From NCBI RefSeq assembly GCF_000150955.2, contig NC_011669.1, forward strand, positions 945,667 to 1,009,666: a stretch of 64,000 nt of DNA, read 5' to 3'. Positions 9,898 through 21,413 of the stretch are shown piece by piece. Each line of letters begins with the position of its first letter. The stretch's first letter is position 1. A program made the translations under genes and the position numbers. The stretch is from Phaeodactylum tricornutum CCAP 1055/1 (lineage: Eukaryota > Bacillariophyta > Bacillariophyceae > Surirellales > Neidiaceae). The notes beneath the pieces were generated by a model that was given only the letters and a program-made list of their open reading frames with translations, ran no database searches and was not told the DNA's origin.

Positions 9898-10721
9898 TTA
9901 CAATTCGTCTTCGGCACCTTCTTCGTCCTCAAATGAAGAAAGGATCTGCTTGACCCATTTGTAGTTCGACTTTTCATGAATTTCATCCACCTTCTCGTTG
10001 TAGGATTCAACCATCTTTTCGTACTGGTCGTTGATTTCCTCGAGCCCCTCGTCAAATTCCGCCTGGGAGGCTTCGAGTTTGGCGTCAACTGCAGCCGCGG
10101 CTTCTTCCAATTCTTCACGAGATTTGGTCTGCAAGTCGGCGATGACTTTCTGAACTTCATCACCACAGGAATCCAAATTGCGGACACTGCAGATCGGCTT
10201 TGCAATGTTCTCCTCTGCAAACGCCTTGAGCGTTTCCAAGTCCCGTGGTCCTTCGTAGAGTTCAAGTGACATGGCGTCACCGTACATGAGGGTTGGAAAT
10301 CCCGTCACTTCTAATTCCTCGCACAGTTGTTCCTCCACCGTGCAGTCGACTTCGGCAACTAGGCCCACCTCATGATCCTTCCAAATCTCAGCCAATTCTT
10401 CCCAATCCTCCGCCATAGCTTTACAGTGGCCACACTAAACCGTGGCAAATAAAGACAGCGTGTGAATAATTTTTTTACGACTGGGTCGTAAAGCCGATGC
10501 CACCGGATTAATTCTCTCGAAAAGCATTCTACGATGCACAGCACGTTATTGTTTCGTTTTGGACGTACCCATGGCGCAAAGAACTTGATAAAAACCGACT
10601 TTCCGGTCGTGATCTCGTGAAAATTATTCTGATGGAGCTGGACGACCTCCCCTGCTACCAGAGGGATCGAAAGCGCTAAGTATAAGGCCAACTTCGTCAT
10701 GGTCATGGTCGTTTTGGTCAT
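9898..10721 (-). CDS. ER thioredoxin-domain (PDI-like) protein
   Basis: Exons 10569-10721 and 9898-10434 with a 134-bp intron, about 229 residues. The start chosen (residue 1 at 10721) opens a signal peptide; two more Met codons follow within eight residues. One thioredoxin domain follows, and the splice junction falls inside the active site. The first exon ends with FFAPW and the second begins CGHCK, restoring the PDI redox motif WCGHCK (Cys 52 and 55). The cis-Pro segment GFPTLM is present. After about residue 140 the protein becomes a long acidic helical region, likely coiled coil, ending in EDEL. That ending resembles an ER-retrieval signal (xDEL), so location in the ER lumen is likely. 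Role: oxidation or isomerisation of disulfides in secreted proteins. One domain plus a helical tail resembles the small PDI-D/ERp29-like group more than classical four-domain PDI. Confidence 0.9.
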
Positions 10722-11644
10722 GTGACCGCTCTCCTTCGGAAAAGATGGGATACGCAAAGCAAGCTCTTCACAGCCAAAACCTCTCACAGCCCGGAACGCC
10801 TTTAACGGTTGATGCACAAACAGGCAGTGGTTTGCTATTTTCTCTGACAGTCAACTGTGTATAAACGCCGGACAAACCAACAATCCTATTTATATTTTTA
10901 AAAATAATCGGAGAGGCATACCGCGGTACCTAGAGCGGAACGTTACACTTGGAGCCCCTTGAACTTGCATTAGCACATTTCTGCCGGTAATATTTTATCC
11001 ATGGGTACTACCATGCTTTCAAATCTAGCTAGCACGGAATAGCGCAACAAGTCTCACAGGCAGCAACACTAATCGGCTTCTACAGTTCTGAGTGAATGAG
11101 TCTTTTACGCGCAAGCGTCTATTCCCATGGCAGTATAATGAAAGCTGCAACGGAAACTGCTAGAAAGGGGATAGCTGTAAGGGTTTATGTCTTCAGATTA
11201 AAAATAAATCTCATGTGTTCTTTCTACAATAGCCCGACATAGTCCCAGGATCCTATGGAATGGAAATAAACATTGTAGAGGATTTGCACCATCCTGTAAA
11301 CATGCCTTTGATCTGAGACGATCCTCTCTACGAAAGCCAGAATCGATCATTGTTGCAGTTCCCTATCCACGTAAAGCCTCCCGTACGTTCTGTCAGCAAA
11401 GGGCAAGATACATTCACGCATCGTCTAAGGAATGACCAGTGTTCTCATCGAAAATTTCTTGGACTTACGAAGAAGTTCTCCGATTCTACAGTAAAGTAGT
11501 TCAATGGATGCTCTTCGCTGCAATTCTCCGAATATCGAAAGCGCTGCAATGGACCTTAAGAATCCTTTCTTGCCAAAGGTCATAAATTATTAAGCAAGCT
11601 GTTGGTGGTATCGCTTGCATAACCTGAAAACACTGAGATTAAAC
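10722..11644. other. Intergenic, no gene recognised
   Basis: About 920 bp between the divergent PDI-like and DJ-1 genes. No frame longer than 60 codons with recognisable content, no repeat and no RNA gene was seen. It presumably contains both promoters. Confidence 0.5.
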
Positions 11645-12319
11645 ATGCCGAAAGTTGTCATTCTAGTCACTGCAGCTCCCGATCTCAACGGCCACAAGAC
11701 CGGTCTGTGGCTGGAAGAATGCGCCGCACCTTATTACATCTTCAAAGACAAGGGCTACGAAGTTGTCCTTGCGTCCCCAAGTGCGGGGCCCGTACCGATT
11801 GACCAAGTTTCCGTCTCTGACGATTTTTTCACAGACGATTCGAAGAAGTTCCTGCACGATGCGGAGGCAGTAGGGGCGCTGAGTCACTCGGTTGAATTGG
11901 GCAGTATTGACATGTCTACCGTCGACTGTATCTATCTCGCTGGGGGGCACGGAGCTTGTGTTGATTTTATCAACAATCCCAGCGTCACCAAAGCAGTTCA
12001 AGCGATATATGCAGCGAATAAAACGGTTGCTTCGGTGTGTCACGGGGTGATTGCGCTTGCTGATTGCCACCAGCTCGACGGAACGCCTCTCGTCAAGGGG
12101 CGAAAAGTGACGGGATTCTCTAATTCCGAAGAAGAAGCAGTCGAACTGACGGAGGTGGTTCCGTACTTGTTGGAAAGTAAGCTGAAAGAACAAGGATGCG
12201 AATACGAAAAAGGCGAGAATTGGTCTTCTAAGGTGTGTGTAGATGGCAACTTGATCACTGGGCAGAATCCGCAGAGCTCTGCTGAGGTGGCCAGGACCAT
12301 TGTTGAGATTCTTGGATAA
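11645..12319 (+). CDS. DJ-1/PfpI superfamily protein (Hsp31/glyoxalase III-like)
   Basis: A single exon of 224 residues from the Met that directly precedes the first beta strand. The frame is open 30 bp further upstream to another Met, which is less likely. The class I glutamine-amidotransferase-like fold is evident: KVVILVT strand, GLWLEE with the conserved Glu (about 24), IYLAGGHGAC strand-loop, and the nucleophile elbow SVCHG with Cys 132 and His 133. The Glu-Cys-His arrangement is that of Hsp31-type DJ-1 proteins, which act as GSH-independent glyoxalases, deglycases or chaperones. No targeting peptide is visible, so it is probably cytosolic. The Cys is intact, so it could be active. The exact activity cannot be decided from sequence. 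Confidence 0.92.
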   Translation: MPKVVILVTAAPDLNGHKTGLWLEECAAPYYIFKDKGYEVVLASPSAGPVPIDQVSVSDDFFTDDSKKFLHDAEAVGALSHSVELGSIDMSTVDCIYLAGGHGACVDFINNPSVTKAVQAIYAANKTVASVCHGVIALADCHQLDGTPLVKGRKVTGFSNSEEEAVELTEVVPYLLESKLKEQGCEYEKGENWSSKVCVDGNLITGQNPQSSAEVARTIVEILG

Positions 12320-12778
12320 AGTTTTTTGACAAAGTACACAAATTAGATAACTTGGATACAATCCTAAATTTTATATCTTTGTCGCGACAAAATTGATTTG
12401 ATAGAGCCATACTGACCCGGATATGGGGAAGTAAGGTTGAGGACAAATGACCTTAGAGGACATCTCAGGATGAGATGCTAGGGTCATCACTTTAGTCTAG
12501 TCTTGTGCACATCGGATGATGTGCTCACTTTATTTTATTCTAAAGCACTTTGCAAGCTGTACTACTAGTCCTCTTGTGTGCTTTGTTAGACTTCGCCATG
12601 GCCATGCATTAGATGGTTTCCGCCGCAGCGGAATCATCGGTCAAGCGACAGGACAACGATGAATGGAATCATAGTCCGAATATCGTAGTGCCAATGAACA
12701 GAGCACCACGTGGATATTAAAAGAAAATCACAAAGGACGAAGCTCGCTTTAGAGCAATATATCGGAGCGTTTTCGTGA
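12320..12778. other. Intergenic, no gene recognised
   Basis: About 460 bp between two genes on the same strand. No coding frame, repeat or RNA gene was recognised. It should contain the DJ-1 3' UTR and the COG5 promoter. Confidence 0.45.
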
Positions 12779-15700
12779 ATGCGTCGTAGACGACACAACA
12801 AACGCCAAACTACATCCGGACAGACGCTTAGATACCCGGAATTCGTTCGTCGACCGCTACACTGCAGTTTGGAATACGGTCATTGCGACCATGATGTCAA
12901 TAGGTACGGTACAACCGAGTTTGTGTCCTTTCCATTGTATTTAGAAATGGATTCTAGTCGTTCATCAAGCAACCGAGCTTCGAACTCATCTGCTTCGCTA
13001 AGTGCCAATAGTTTGCCTTCCCAAAAGGCGGACCAGACGGCGGCAGCAGCCGCGTCACTGAACTTGTTGTTGCGTGAAGATCGTCTCCTGGTGATCCATG
13101 GTTTGACCGAATCGGGTACTCAGCCTGACAAGGTGGCCTTTCCGTACGCGGCGGCACTTTTAGCAGACGGAGATGATAGCAATACTGTCAATACGAAACA
13201 ACGTGCTGATGGAGCGTTGCAGGATGTCGAGCGGAAACTAGCTTTGGTCGAGAGCCTTGCCGTGAAACTCAGTCGCACCAGCCCTGAGGCCGTTGCAGGC
13301 CATCTACTCAGATTGCATGGATATCATCTTCCTAAAGAGGGCCTTAAAGAAGATAAGCCATCCAGCACGACGCTATCAGCGGTTAGAGACAAAGCTGATC
13401 GCCTGGAACGGCAATCCGAAGTTCTGGAGAATGTAGCTCGACGAGTGGAGGGATCATTGTCACGGGGCTTGAAACGTATGGAGACTGCGTGTACTCGTCT
13501 TGAACGGGTTCTGTCACTGAGCAATACGCTAAAAATGATACTGAGACTTCAGTTCGAAAATAGCAAGTTGCAAAATTACGATCTGGAGGACTTACGTGAC
13601 CTGACTCGTGCCGCCGCCAGCGTCTCGGTAGTCGAGGATTTGCTGAAGCGCTCTGAACTACAAGCCTCGATTGAAGCCATACAAAAGATACGCCCCGAGG
13701 TCGAACGCACTGCAACTGATGTACGCCAATCAGCCGCTATGCTGTTGCAGGATCAGTATCATCAAAAAAATGCTATTCATCAGCTGGGCGGTACTCTTCA
13801 AGTGTATTACCATTTAGGAGAATTACCGGGGGCCGTTTGGAAAGTAGTGGAAAACGCGCACGGTAAAGCAGAATCTACATCTCGAGATTTATGGAACGCA
13901 TTGACCCTAATGAATTTGACAGAACAGGCCAAAAAGACAGCCAAAGATAGCCGGTCCGTGGAAAAGAAGCTCAAGCAAATGCGGGCAGAAGCTGCATCTC
14001 AATGGGCGAATGGTATCTACGACGTGTCAACACAGGTGCGAAATTTACAGCGAGTGCTTATGCGCAAAAGCGATCCAATACAGCGCCAATTTTTTGTGGA
14101 CGTCGTGGCCGCCGCATCAATTCCAGCCGCCTTCAGAGATTCGTCTCTCGGAAAAGACTTTTCTTTGTTTGGTCTATTTTGGGGGCGCTTTTGCAAATCC
14201 CTGGGAATTATTTTGGAAGATATTTTGCAACAGGACAATGGAAAACATCGCTCGGACGTCGCAAGCCTGTATCCGTCTGTGCGTAGCGTTTCGAACGACA
14301 TGTTGAGCACTTTGCAGGATAATTTGAATGCAGGCAATTCAGCATTGGAGGACCTTGGAACTGCTGCAACCCCAGGTATTCTCGGAGGATCTGCTCTCTT
14401 AGATGACACATTTCTGGACTGGACAACGGGCCAGTTCGATGTAGAGGAGAATCCGCAATCTGCCACCACACCTGATTCCTGGACCCATACTACTCAACGC
14501 AGCGCATCGGCGAAACACCCTTCGCAACGTTTTTCGGCCTCAGGTGGGACAGGCTCTGCTACGATGTCTCAAATATATCAATCGATGGAGTGGAATACTT
14601 TACAGGGAGATAAGAAGGGACGCCATGGGCTTTATCCATTACAACAAGCATTTATTGAAGCCTGTACGGACAGGCTATGTTCTCCACTTCAATTCATGTT
14701 CCCAGAAAACGTTGCTCTTGACGACGACGGTGTCGCCATTGCTTCCGGGCTCAGTATGTTGCCCAGCAAGTACGATATTCAACGCTTTGACGAAAACATC
14801 CGTCAGGAAATTTCGTTGGCTGACCCGAAAGAAGGCGGCGGTGATCTAAGCAGTGTTACTATGATAGCCAACTGTGTCGTGTCTATGATTTCAGAGCTCT
14901 GCCTCCGAGCAAAGAATGCGTTGAGTGGTATTGGAGAATCAGGATATCTGAATAGTGATTGGTCAATGACGGAATCGCTGAAGCATGATCGAAAGGTGAC
15001 AGTGATTCTTTTCACTGTGGCAAATTACTTGCGTATCGCGCCTGATACAGTGTTTTTGGCACCATACCGTCCGTCCATTTCATTGCAACAAGAAGAAGCA
15101 GCGAGCGTCTGCCAAGTCGCACTGCAACCGGCTCTCAAGGAGATTGAGAAAATGGTTAAAAATTCTGTGACCTCACCTTTAGGACGAGCAATCAATAAGC
15201 GAATTGGTGACACCATGGCAAAAATGCATCAAGGTGTCTATCTTGGTAGCAATGTGGGTATCGACGAAGACTCCCCTGCCTTTGTGCAGAAACACTTGAA
15301 CGGCATTTACGAAATCATTTCGAAAGAAATTCTTTCGAAGTTGCCTCCAGAATATGGGTCGGCTGTGGCGACATCTGTGGCAATGTTTTCGATCTATAAT
15401 TTTGTGTCAAATTTTACTCTGCTTCGACCTTTGGGTGAATCGGCTCGTCTGCATATTACGCAGGACTTGGCCGACCTTGAGCTTGCACTGGAACAGCTCA
15501 TGTTGAAGAGCGGAAATTCTGTTTCTTTGCATTTTATTGGAAACGGCAAGCCGTACTTGGAACTCCGTGCCGTTCGCCAAATGCTGTTTTGGACGGGGTT
15601 GGACAGCGCTGATAAACAAGCCGTGGATGTCGCCAAAAGCTTGTTGCGCGAACCGTGGATGAAGGATGTACGTCCGTCAACTATCTTTCACTATTTGTAC

Positions 15701-15955
15701 TCGTACGCGCCTTCGTTTTTGTCATCCCCATACCATACGAGACGTATGAAGCCAGAAGCTTACGTTCGGTTGTTGGTGAAGCCAGATGGCTCCGTAGAGG
15801 AGACAGAAGACGATGCTTGGATGACAGTTATGGCGAGCTGCGATGCTTACCAACAAAGAGCAAGCTCTGGAGGCTCAAATATGGATGGAGACATTCGAGT
15901 GGCTGAAAAGCTTTTGACTATGGGACCGGATGTTATGCGTCGGCGAGGACATTAG
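12779..15955 (+). CDS. COG5: Conserved oligomeric Golgi complex subunit 5 (COG5)
   Basis: A single exon of up to 1058 residues. COG5 belongs to lobe B of the COG tether, which captures vesicles for retrograde traffic within the Golgi. Matches to the family that I can see: long N-terminal helical hairpins (about 180-330), RVLSLSNTLKMILRLQFENS, the VRNLQRVLMRKSDP segment (corresponding to QVQHLQKVL-KK-DP of animal COG5), and near the C-terminus LLRPLGESARLHITQDLADLE (residues about 880-900) and a Phe/Tyr-rich end. The first 56 residues are basic and look unconserved. The second in-frame Met, at position 12947, begins a Ser-rich stretch more typical of the family and may be the true start (about 1002 residues). 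It is longer than the human protein (about 840-860 residues) because of Ser/Thr-rich insertions around residues 520-590. It converges with MCMBP, leaving only about 60 bp between stop codons. Confidence 0.88.
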   Translation: MRRRRHNKRQTTSGQTLRYPEFVRRPLHCSLEYGHCDHDVNRYGTTEFVSFPLYLEMDSSRSSSNRASNSSASLSANSLPSQKADQTAAAAASLNLLLREDRLLVIHGLTESGTQPDKVAFPYAAALLADGDDSNTVNTKQRADGALQDVERKLALVESLAVKLSRTSPEAVAGHLLRLHGYHLPKEGLKEDKPSSTTLSAVRDKADRLERQSEVLENVARRVEGSLSRGLKRMETACTRLERVLSLSNTLKMILRLQFENSKLQNYDLEDLRDLTRAAASVSVVEDLLKRSELQASIEAIQKIRPEVERTATDVRQSAAMLLQDQYHQKNAIHQLGGTLQVYYHLGELPGAVWKVVENAHGKAESTSRDLWNALTLMNLTEQAKKTAKDSRSVEKKLKQMRAEAASQWANGIYDVSTQVRNLQRVLMRKSDPIQRQFFVDVVAAASIPAAFRDSSLGKDFSLFGLFWGRFCKSLGIILEDILQQDNGKHRSDVASLYPSVRSVSNDMLSTLQDNLNAGNSALEDLGTAATPGILGGSALLDDTFLDWTTGQFDVEENPQSATTPDSWTHTTQRSASAKHPSQRFSASGGTGSATMSQIYQSMEWNTLQGDKKGRHGLYPLQQAFIEACTDRLCSPLQFMFPENVALDDDGVAIASGLSMLPSKYDIQRFDENIRQEISLADPKEGGGDLSSVTMIANCVVSMISELCLRAKNALSGIGESGYLNSDWSMTESLKHDRKVTVILFTVANYLRIAPDTVFLAPYRPSISLQQEEAASVCQVALQPALKEIEKMVKNSVTSPLGRAINKRIGDTMAKMHQGVYLGSNVGIDEDSPAFVQKHLNGIYEIISKEILSKLPPEYGSAVATSVAMFSIYNFVSNFTLLRPLGESARLHITQDLADLELALEQLMLKSGNSVSLHFIGNGKPYLELRAVRQMLFWTGLDSADKQAVDVAKSLLREPWMKDVRPSTIFHYLYSYAPSFLSSPYHTRRMKPEAYVRLLVKPDGSVEETEDDAWMTVMASCDAYQQRASSGGSNMDGDIRVAEKLLTMGPDVMRRRGH

Positions 15956-16015
15956 ATGTAAATGTCTCATCCCTCCTGGTGCTTATTGGTTTATTTAAAC
16001 TAGTTCGTCTTGTGT

Positions 16016-18113
16016 TCATTGAAATAATTGAATTTCATCATTCCGGGCATCGTCCAAGGCCAGAGCTCGTTCCCAATCTGAAATGTTAGCTGTGGCGGAC
16101 TTGCGGCTCCGGGCCTGTAAGCGTGTCAGAGTTAACCACCTGTGAAAGTCTTGTTCAGTGTAGAGTTCTGATCGTTTCTGCTGTCGACATTCAAGCCGAC
16201 GCTGAATGAAATCCTTTTGGGCTCGATCTAGTAGAGAGTTGGAAAGTGCGATATTGTTGGGGTTGCAACGATGGCTGATACCAAGGTTACGTGTACTAGC
16301 CAAAACCTGACGTAGTTTGTGCGCAGTTTGTAAAATTGTTCCAGGGTGGTACCGATGCGCGTTGAAGTCACACTTGACTTGCTCGTGACACGGCACGATC
16401 TTGGCGGTTTTGGCTGTGCACAACACCAAGACTCTCACGTCGGCTTCAAACGCAATGTGGACGCCCCCATCAAACTCGTATGGTACACTGTGATTGAGTG
16501 CAATACTTTGGAACGATTGGAGTGTTTCTATCTGGGACGCCAAAAGATGGCCCTCCTCTAGCTCGGACGCGTTCAAGACAAGCGTTGCCCCCCGCGGCAG
16601 CTGCATCGGCGTGGGTTCAATGCGTCCGTTTCGTTTGGCAGGGGGCCGCAAAAGAGTCAAAGCTTCCTGGGTAATGGTGACAACATACACGGCAGGAAGT
16701 ACTTGCGATAAAACATGTTCCATGACTTGCGCGAGCTGACGGCAATCGCTGGTATCCGGCAGCACGAATTGTGTGGATAGACAGCCCAATGTAGTATTGT
16801 CTGGAGTCGACACGGGTGTCCAGTGCGGGTCGGATGACTCTTCGGAAACAACATGTCGCTCGGCCTGAGACAAAAGCGTCATCCAGAGGAGATTGGCGCT
16901 GAGCTCGGATACGGATAATGCTTGTGACAGGAGATTCGGAGCCTGATGGCAGTCTTCCCCGCCGAAAGAATCCTTCGTGAAGTCTTCGTGACCCGACTCG
17001 TATAATGATTGATCCAAGGTAAATGTCTGGTACCACAGAACATGTAAACGAGGTATATCCGTAGGGATGGTCGTAGCTATCACCGTGTCAATCCCCTCGT
17101 CAGCCCAAAGTGTGTGCGCCCCGGCACCCATTGTATCGTCTAATGTCACGGGTGTGGTGTTGTTGGTGCCTGAAGAGGAAGTCACGTCTTCCTCCCATTC
17201 CAATACACCAACCGCTTCCACGAGCTCATTGAGGAGAATTTTGGGAGATTGAGCACCGTACTGGTCATAATAGAACTTTGCTAGGACAGGAGTCTGATGT
17301 GGGTCGCTTTTCATATACTCGGAACACCACCAGCGGTTTTGATTGTTACATTCCGATGATTGATCCTCTTCCCCAGTTTCTTCGAGACGAAGGCGCTTGC
17401 TTCGGTGCATATCCTGATTTTCTTCCGAACTTGCTCCATCATTGAGTTCTTCCTGGTACCAGGGTGTCGTAAAGGGCACCGGGCTGAGAAAGAGCGGCGT
17501 TCGTTCCGCCAGAGAATTTCCATTCAGGGAATGGGAAGGGATCAGTGACGTGCTGAAGTACTCCGCTTCGAACATGTCCTGAACCATTCCACGGACTCGG
17601 ACGAGCGAGCCACCTTTGATCTGGCTGGGTAAATTCTTTGAGTATACAGGAATTTGATTCTAGGAAGGACACTGTCAGTCTCAAAACCATTCAGGGCCGA
17701 ACGACCAATTCACGTCCGCACCTTACCTTTTCTCGACCTATTTCTTCCCAGTCGCTCGCAGACAAATCAGATCCTTCCTGAAGCTTACGAAGACATTCAT
17801 GACTTTCTTCCGCAGCGGAATCTTCCCGGGAATGAACGGGAGTTACAACGGGTTGGGTTACTATCATGCGTACCATGGTCAAACAGCAGTCCAGAGAGAA
17901 ACGTTTGCAGTCAATGGAAGCCGTGCCGTGCCGTACGGTACCGTCGTCCCGGCCAAGCGAGAAGTGGGCGCCCTCGATCCAAAAATGACGCGCAATGCTG
18001 AGCGGGTTGGGCGCGCCGGCGCGAAAAACGAAATACCCGGAAATCATCGATTTCACGGGGTCGTATGACTGACTGTGAGTATGCCGTTTTTGAGGAGCGA
18101 CATTTGCGTTCAA
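16016..18113 (-). CDS. MCMBP: MCM-binding protein (MCMBP / ETG1)
   Basis: Exons 17727-18113 and 16016-17659 with a 67-bp intron (phase 0), about 676 residues. MCMBP binds MCM2-7 helicase subunits, replacing MCM2, and helps to unload or store the helicase. It is needed for sister-chromatid cohesion in plants (ETG1). The second exon opens with NQIPVYS, followed by SLVRVRGMVQDMFEAEYF, the hallmark N-terminal segment of this family (animals have a nearly parallel VRFR-M-QDMF). Further matches are a WWCSEYMKSD segment, the LNELVEAVGVLEW mini-MCM segment and PRLHVLWYQ. There is no AAA+ ATPase core, as expected. The first exon (129 residues) is less conserved. Location should be nuclear. It shares an intergenic region of about 400 bp with the first K+ channel gene on the other strand. 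Confidence 0.87.
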
Positions 18114-18520
18114 TCATAAACCTTCTGTGAAATGAGGACGGTGATTGGGGTTCTGTCATTTATACTTTCACAGTCAGTATTGTGACGATAATTCACAGTT
18201 GAAGGGCCACTCACAGTCACAGGCATCCTCACTATCCCGACATCGATTCAACAAACAGCCACCTTTCTCATCGGTTTCATCAATTTACTCTCTACTGAAA
18301 GAATATCTAATGATCGAAAGAGAATCCGTCGATCCTATCCGTTGTCCTCCATTGTGTACTGTAGCTTCAAGAGAAGTGTCAGCATTGCGGAGGTTAGATT
18401 GGTTGCGGGGCTTGGTTAGATCCCTGAATCGTGGTGAACGGAAACCCACGATAACGTCGCCTAACTGACTTTGAGGTTACGACAAGAGGGGGTTGATTGT
18501 TTTTCCACTGATCTACTAGG
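18114..18520. other. Divergent intergenic region, MCMBP / K+ channel
   Basis: About 407 bp between divergent start codons. Short open frames here have no recognisable content. It probably holds promoters of both genes; nothing specific seen. Confidence 0.4.
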
Positions 18521-20449
18521 ATGAAGCTCGAGCAGGAAATCCGGATTGTTTCTGGAAACGCCGACAGCAGCGCAGAGTCGGATATTCTAGACACCCACGA
18601 AATTTCCATACAGTTGTCTGGTACGACGAGCACCAATGAATCAGACCATTCCTCGTTTCGCCCGTCTGTAGACGACACCAGCGTGGAGGGCTGCTCGATT
18701 GAACAGGAGGATCAGCTACCGATCATGAAGATAAAGGACAAAGATAACGTCGGGAGCCGCTGCTATCTTATATTCTGTCGAGGATGGTACGGCTGCCATG
18801 GATACAGTCGCGTTATCGAAGCCTGGCCTCGAACCTCGGCTTTTGTATTCGGAGTTGTCGTTCCACTTTTCACTTTAGTTGCCGTGGCGCTACTTTTTGG
18901 GTTTTTCCTATCCAAACTGGAAGGCCCACCCGAAATCGAAGCCAACGATCATCTTTTGGCGGCCCATACGGAAGCTGAAACTCTGGTGACCATCGTGAGC
19001 AACTTTACTGGACTATTACCCCAACTGTGTATCAAATTGTATTTCGACAACCATTCCATTTTAGAGCTGGGTCCCGCGTTGTTCGATCGTCTAGTAGACG
19101 GTGCTCTCGATGAATCTGAGGATTTGAAGGTGGAACAGTTGGTGAACCGCAGTCTTTTGTCGATCGATACGGAGGAGCTTTATACCTACATGGAAGCTTG
19201 TGGCAACGATGCAAAACCGATCACGAGCTTTTTGGCGGAACGTGCAGCTAATGCATCTAAGCGGGTTAGTGGAGACTTAAGTTTTAATTGGGTACGATGC
19301 TATCCGGGTGCGGATGGTCTGGGGGGGACCGGTCAATCCGACATTTGGGCTACTGGTCAAAGCATCGAAGAAATTCGTCCCGCGGCTCAAGTACAGCATT
19401 TTCAAAGGGTATGGGAGGTACGTTGTTTCTGGAGCAGTGATGTTTCATCCCGTCCATCAAATCCGTCATGAGTTCTCACGTGCTACTACATCGCGTACGT
19501 CCCCTAAGTTGGATCGGCAGCGCATATACCATGAAACATTGAGAGAATCTTTGAAAGATCCGCATTACCGTGGTTCAGCGGGGGCGCTTAGATTAGCCGC
19601 GTTTGATTATTCCATTGCACAAGCATCGGGGGCCGTAGGGTGTGAACTGAACGGGGTCTCAGCAAGTAAGTGAGCGGCTGGGATCGCGTATTGTTTTCGA
19701 CTATAAAACTGAACTCCTGAATCGTGCTCCAAATAATCATCAGCATGGTTCTGGTTCACAGTGATGACAACAATTGGTAAGTTTCTTCAATGACGCCTTG
19801 CTTGGCTAGCTCCATAGGAAGAGCTCAAAACTCCATCTTCTTAGGTTATGGGAATCACGCTCCAGTCACTGACGGTGGTAGAACGATGATCTTCACACTC
19901 GGGTTCATGAGTGTGATTTTGTTTGGAGCAGTTCTAAGTCAAGCTGGTGCTGTAGTTTCGGCTATTTTAGACGATAGTGTCAAAAGAATCCGACTGCAGG
20001 TTCTCTCGTGGCCTTCCGTCTCTTGCCTCATCTGGGGTTCTCTATACTATGCGTGGATGCTTGTGATTGCATTTGTGACGCAGCAGTGGAAAGTGGGTCG
20101 ATTGGGAGAAGCATTTCCGTTCAACGAAGGCTACTGGTTTGCTTTTATCAGTACGACAACAGTTGGATTAGGTGACGTTTTTTTGGAGCCCGAAGTGATT
20201 CGCGGAGATGATTTGATTGTCTTTCCCCCCTTGTTTTTAATCGGATTTGTTTTCTTTGCTGCTTTTCTTCGAAAATTCGCCGAGATGGTGCTATTTGCAC
20301 TTGCGAAGGAAAACAAGAAGACGCTGATACAGTCTCTTCTATCACGGTTGGAATCGACAAATGGACTTCCCACTGTTTTGATCGCGCCAGGAATGGATCC
20401 TGATGCAGACAATGAAAGGAAGGATCCGCAGGAAAGCATTGGTGTATAG
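18521..20449 (+). CDS. Two-pore-domain K+ channel, paralogue A
   Basis: Four exons, 18521-19417, 19509-19665, 19744-19776 and 19845-20449, keep one frame and give about 563 residues. Layout: a cytosolic acidic N-terminus, first membrane helix about 105-128, a very long extracellular loop of about 230 residues, pore 1 with the filter TTIGYGN (360-366), two further helices, pore 2 with TVGLGD (468-473) and a last helix, then a short charged tail. Two different filters in one chain, GYG then GLG, mark the KCNK/TWIK-like class of leak channels. The tiny 33-bp exon 3 encodes the pore helix WFWFTVMTT. The intron after it splits the first filter Gly codon (363). The paralogue at 21414-23234 has the same exon plan. 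The long M1-P1 loop is unusual, since the animal K2P cap is about 60 residues. The membrane (plasma or organelle) cannot be decided. Confidence 0.88.
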
Positions 20450-21413
20450 ACATATTTCGTAAGAAATTGGTCAAGTTAAAGTATTGGCGCTTTTCATATT
20501 GCCTCATCAGATGTTCTGTCACAGTGTGGATTCTTTTCATTCCTTTCCAGTCTATCATTGCCTAGCAGCGATTTTAAGGTTTCCCATGTGTGGCTTACAA
20601 GAGATTTTGAGAAAATCCACTTTCGGGATGAGCACAGGTGGAAATTACACTATTTTTTTCAGTAAACTCTTTTTCAAGTATTTAATTTTCGCGGGAAGTA
20701 TCTCAATATCTAGTCTTTTTATTTAGCTGGATTTTCATATGCTGTGGTTGTTCATGTATTTTGTTTACAGCATTTGCAATTTTACAGTTGAACAATCAAG
20801 TATCTCTTTCTTCTTTCTGTTAGATCGCATAGCGCCAACACGATTGTGGTCCGATGAATTTATGTTAGGTATCCTCAAAGAATAGCATGACGATGACCGA
20901 ATAAGGCAAAGATATTTAAGAAACCTTTCTATTTCCCCAGATAGTGCAATTTTCATTCCCGCTCGCTCAACCTTGCGTTAAGTACTGGCTCTCCTAAAGT
21001 TTTACGTAAAGCGAAAGACGCTTGCGGCAAAATGGGCACAACGGGCACAATGGGGAAGGACATACGAAGAATAGGCTTGCATCTAGCTAGTTGACTAACA
21101 GAGAGTGCGACCTGCCAATACTAGTACAGCACTACAATTGAGCATAGAGGAGAACAGTAGTGAGATTTATATCCAAATGATTTTAACTTTGTTGAGGGTA
21201 ATTTTTGTATACATTGTACTAACAGTAACAATGATGTGGTACTGCAGGGTTTCTTTTTATTCAGGGTTGTCTATTCGCCAACCCAATTTCACAGGAATAG
21301 TATCAATCAATGTTTTGCTTCTTTGAGCGACTGAGAGTCGATAAAGGATCGCTCTACTCCCGGGGACAGGGAAGGGCTTTTACCCCGGGCTGGCAACGGC
21401 ACTGGCACAAAAG
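20450..21413. other. Intergenic between K+ channel paralogues
   Basis: About 960 bp, AT-rich, with no recognisable coding frame. No obvious duplicate of the flanking gene's upstream region was seen. It must contain the promoter of paralogue B. Confidence 0.45.

Noticed and set aside
11663-12361. A 232-codon minus-strand frame opposite the DJ-1 gene
   Set aside because: The plus strand holds a full DJ-1 fold with active-site Cys; the minus frame has random, Arg/Phe-rich content.
18145-18468. A 107-codon plus-strand frame upstream of K+ channel A
   Set aside because: It lies in the divergent promoter region, overlaps the MCMBP 5' region and has no coding character.
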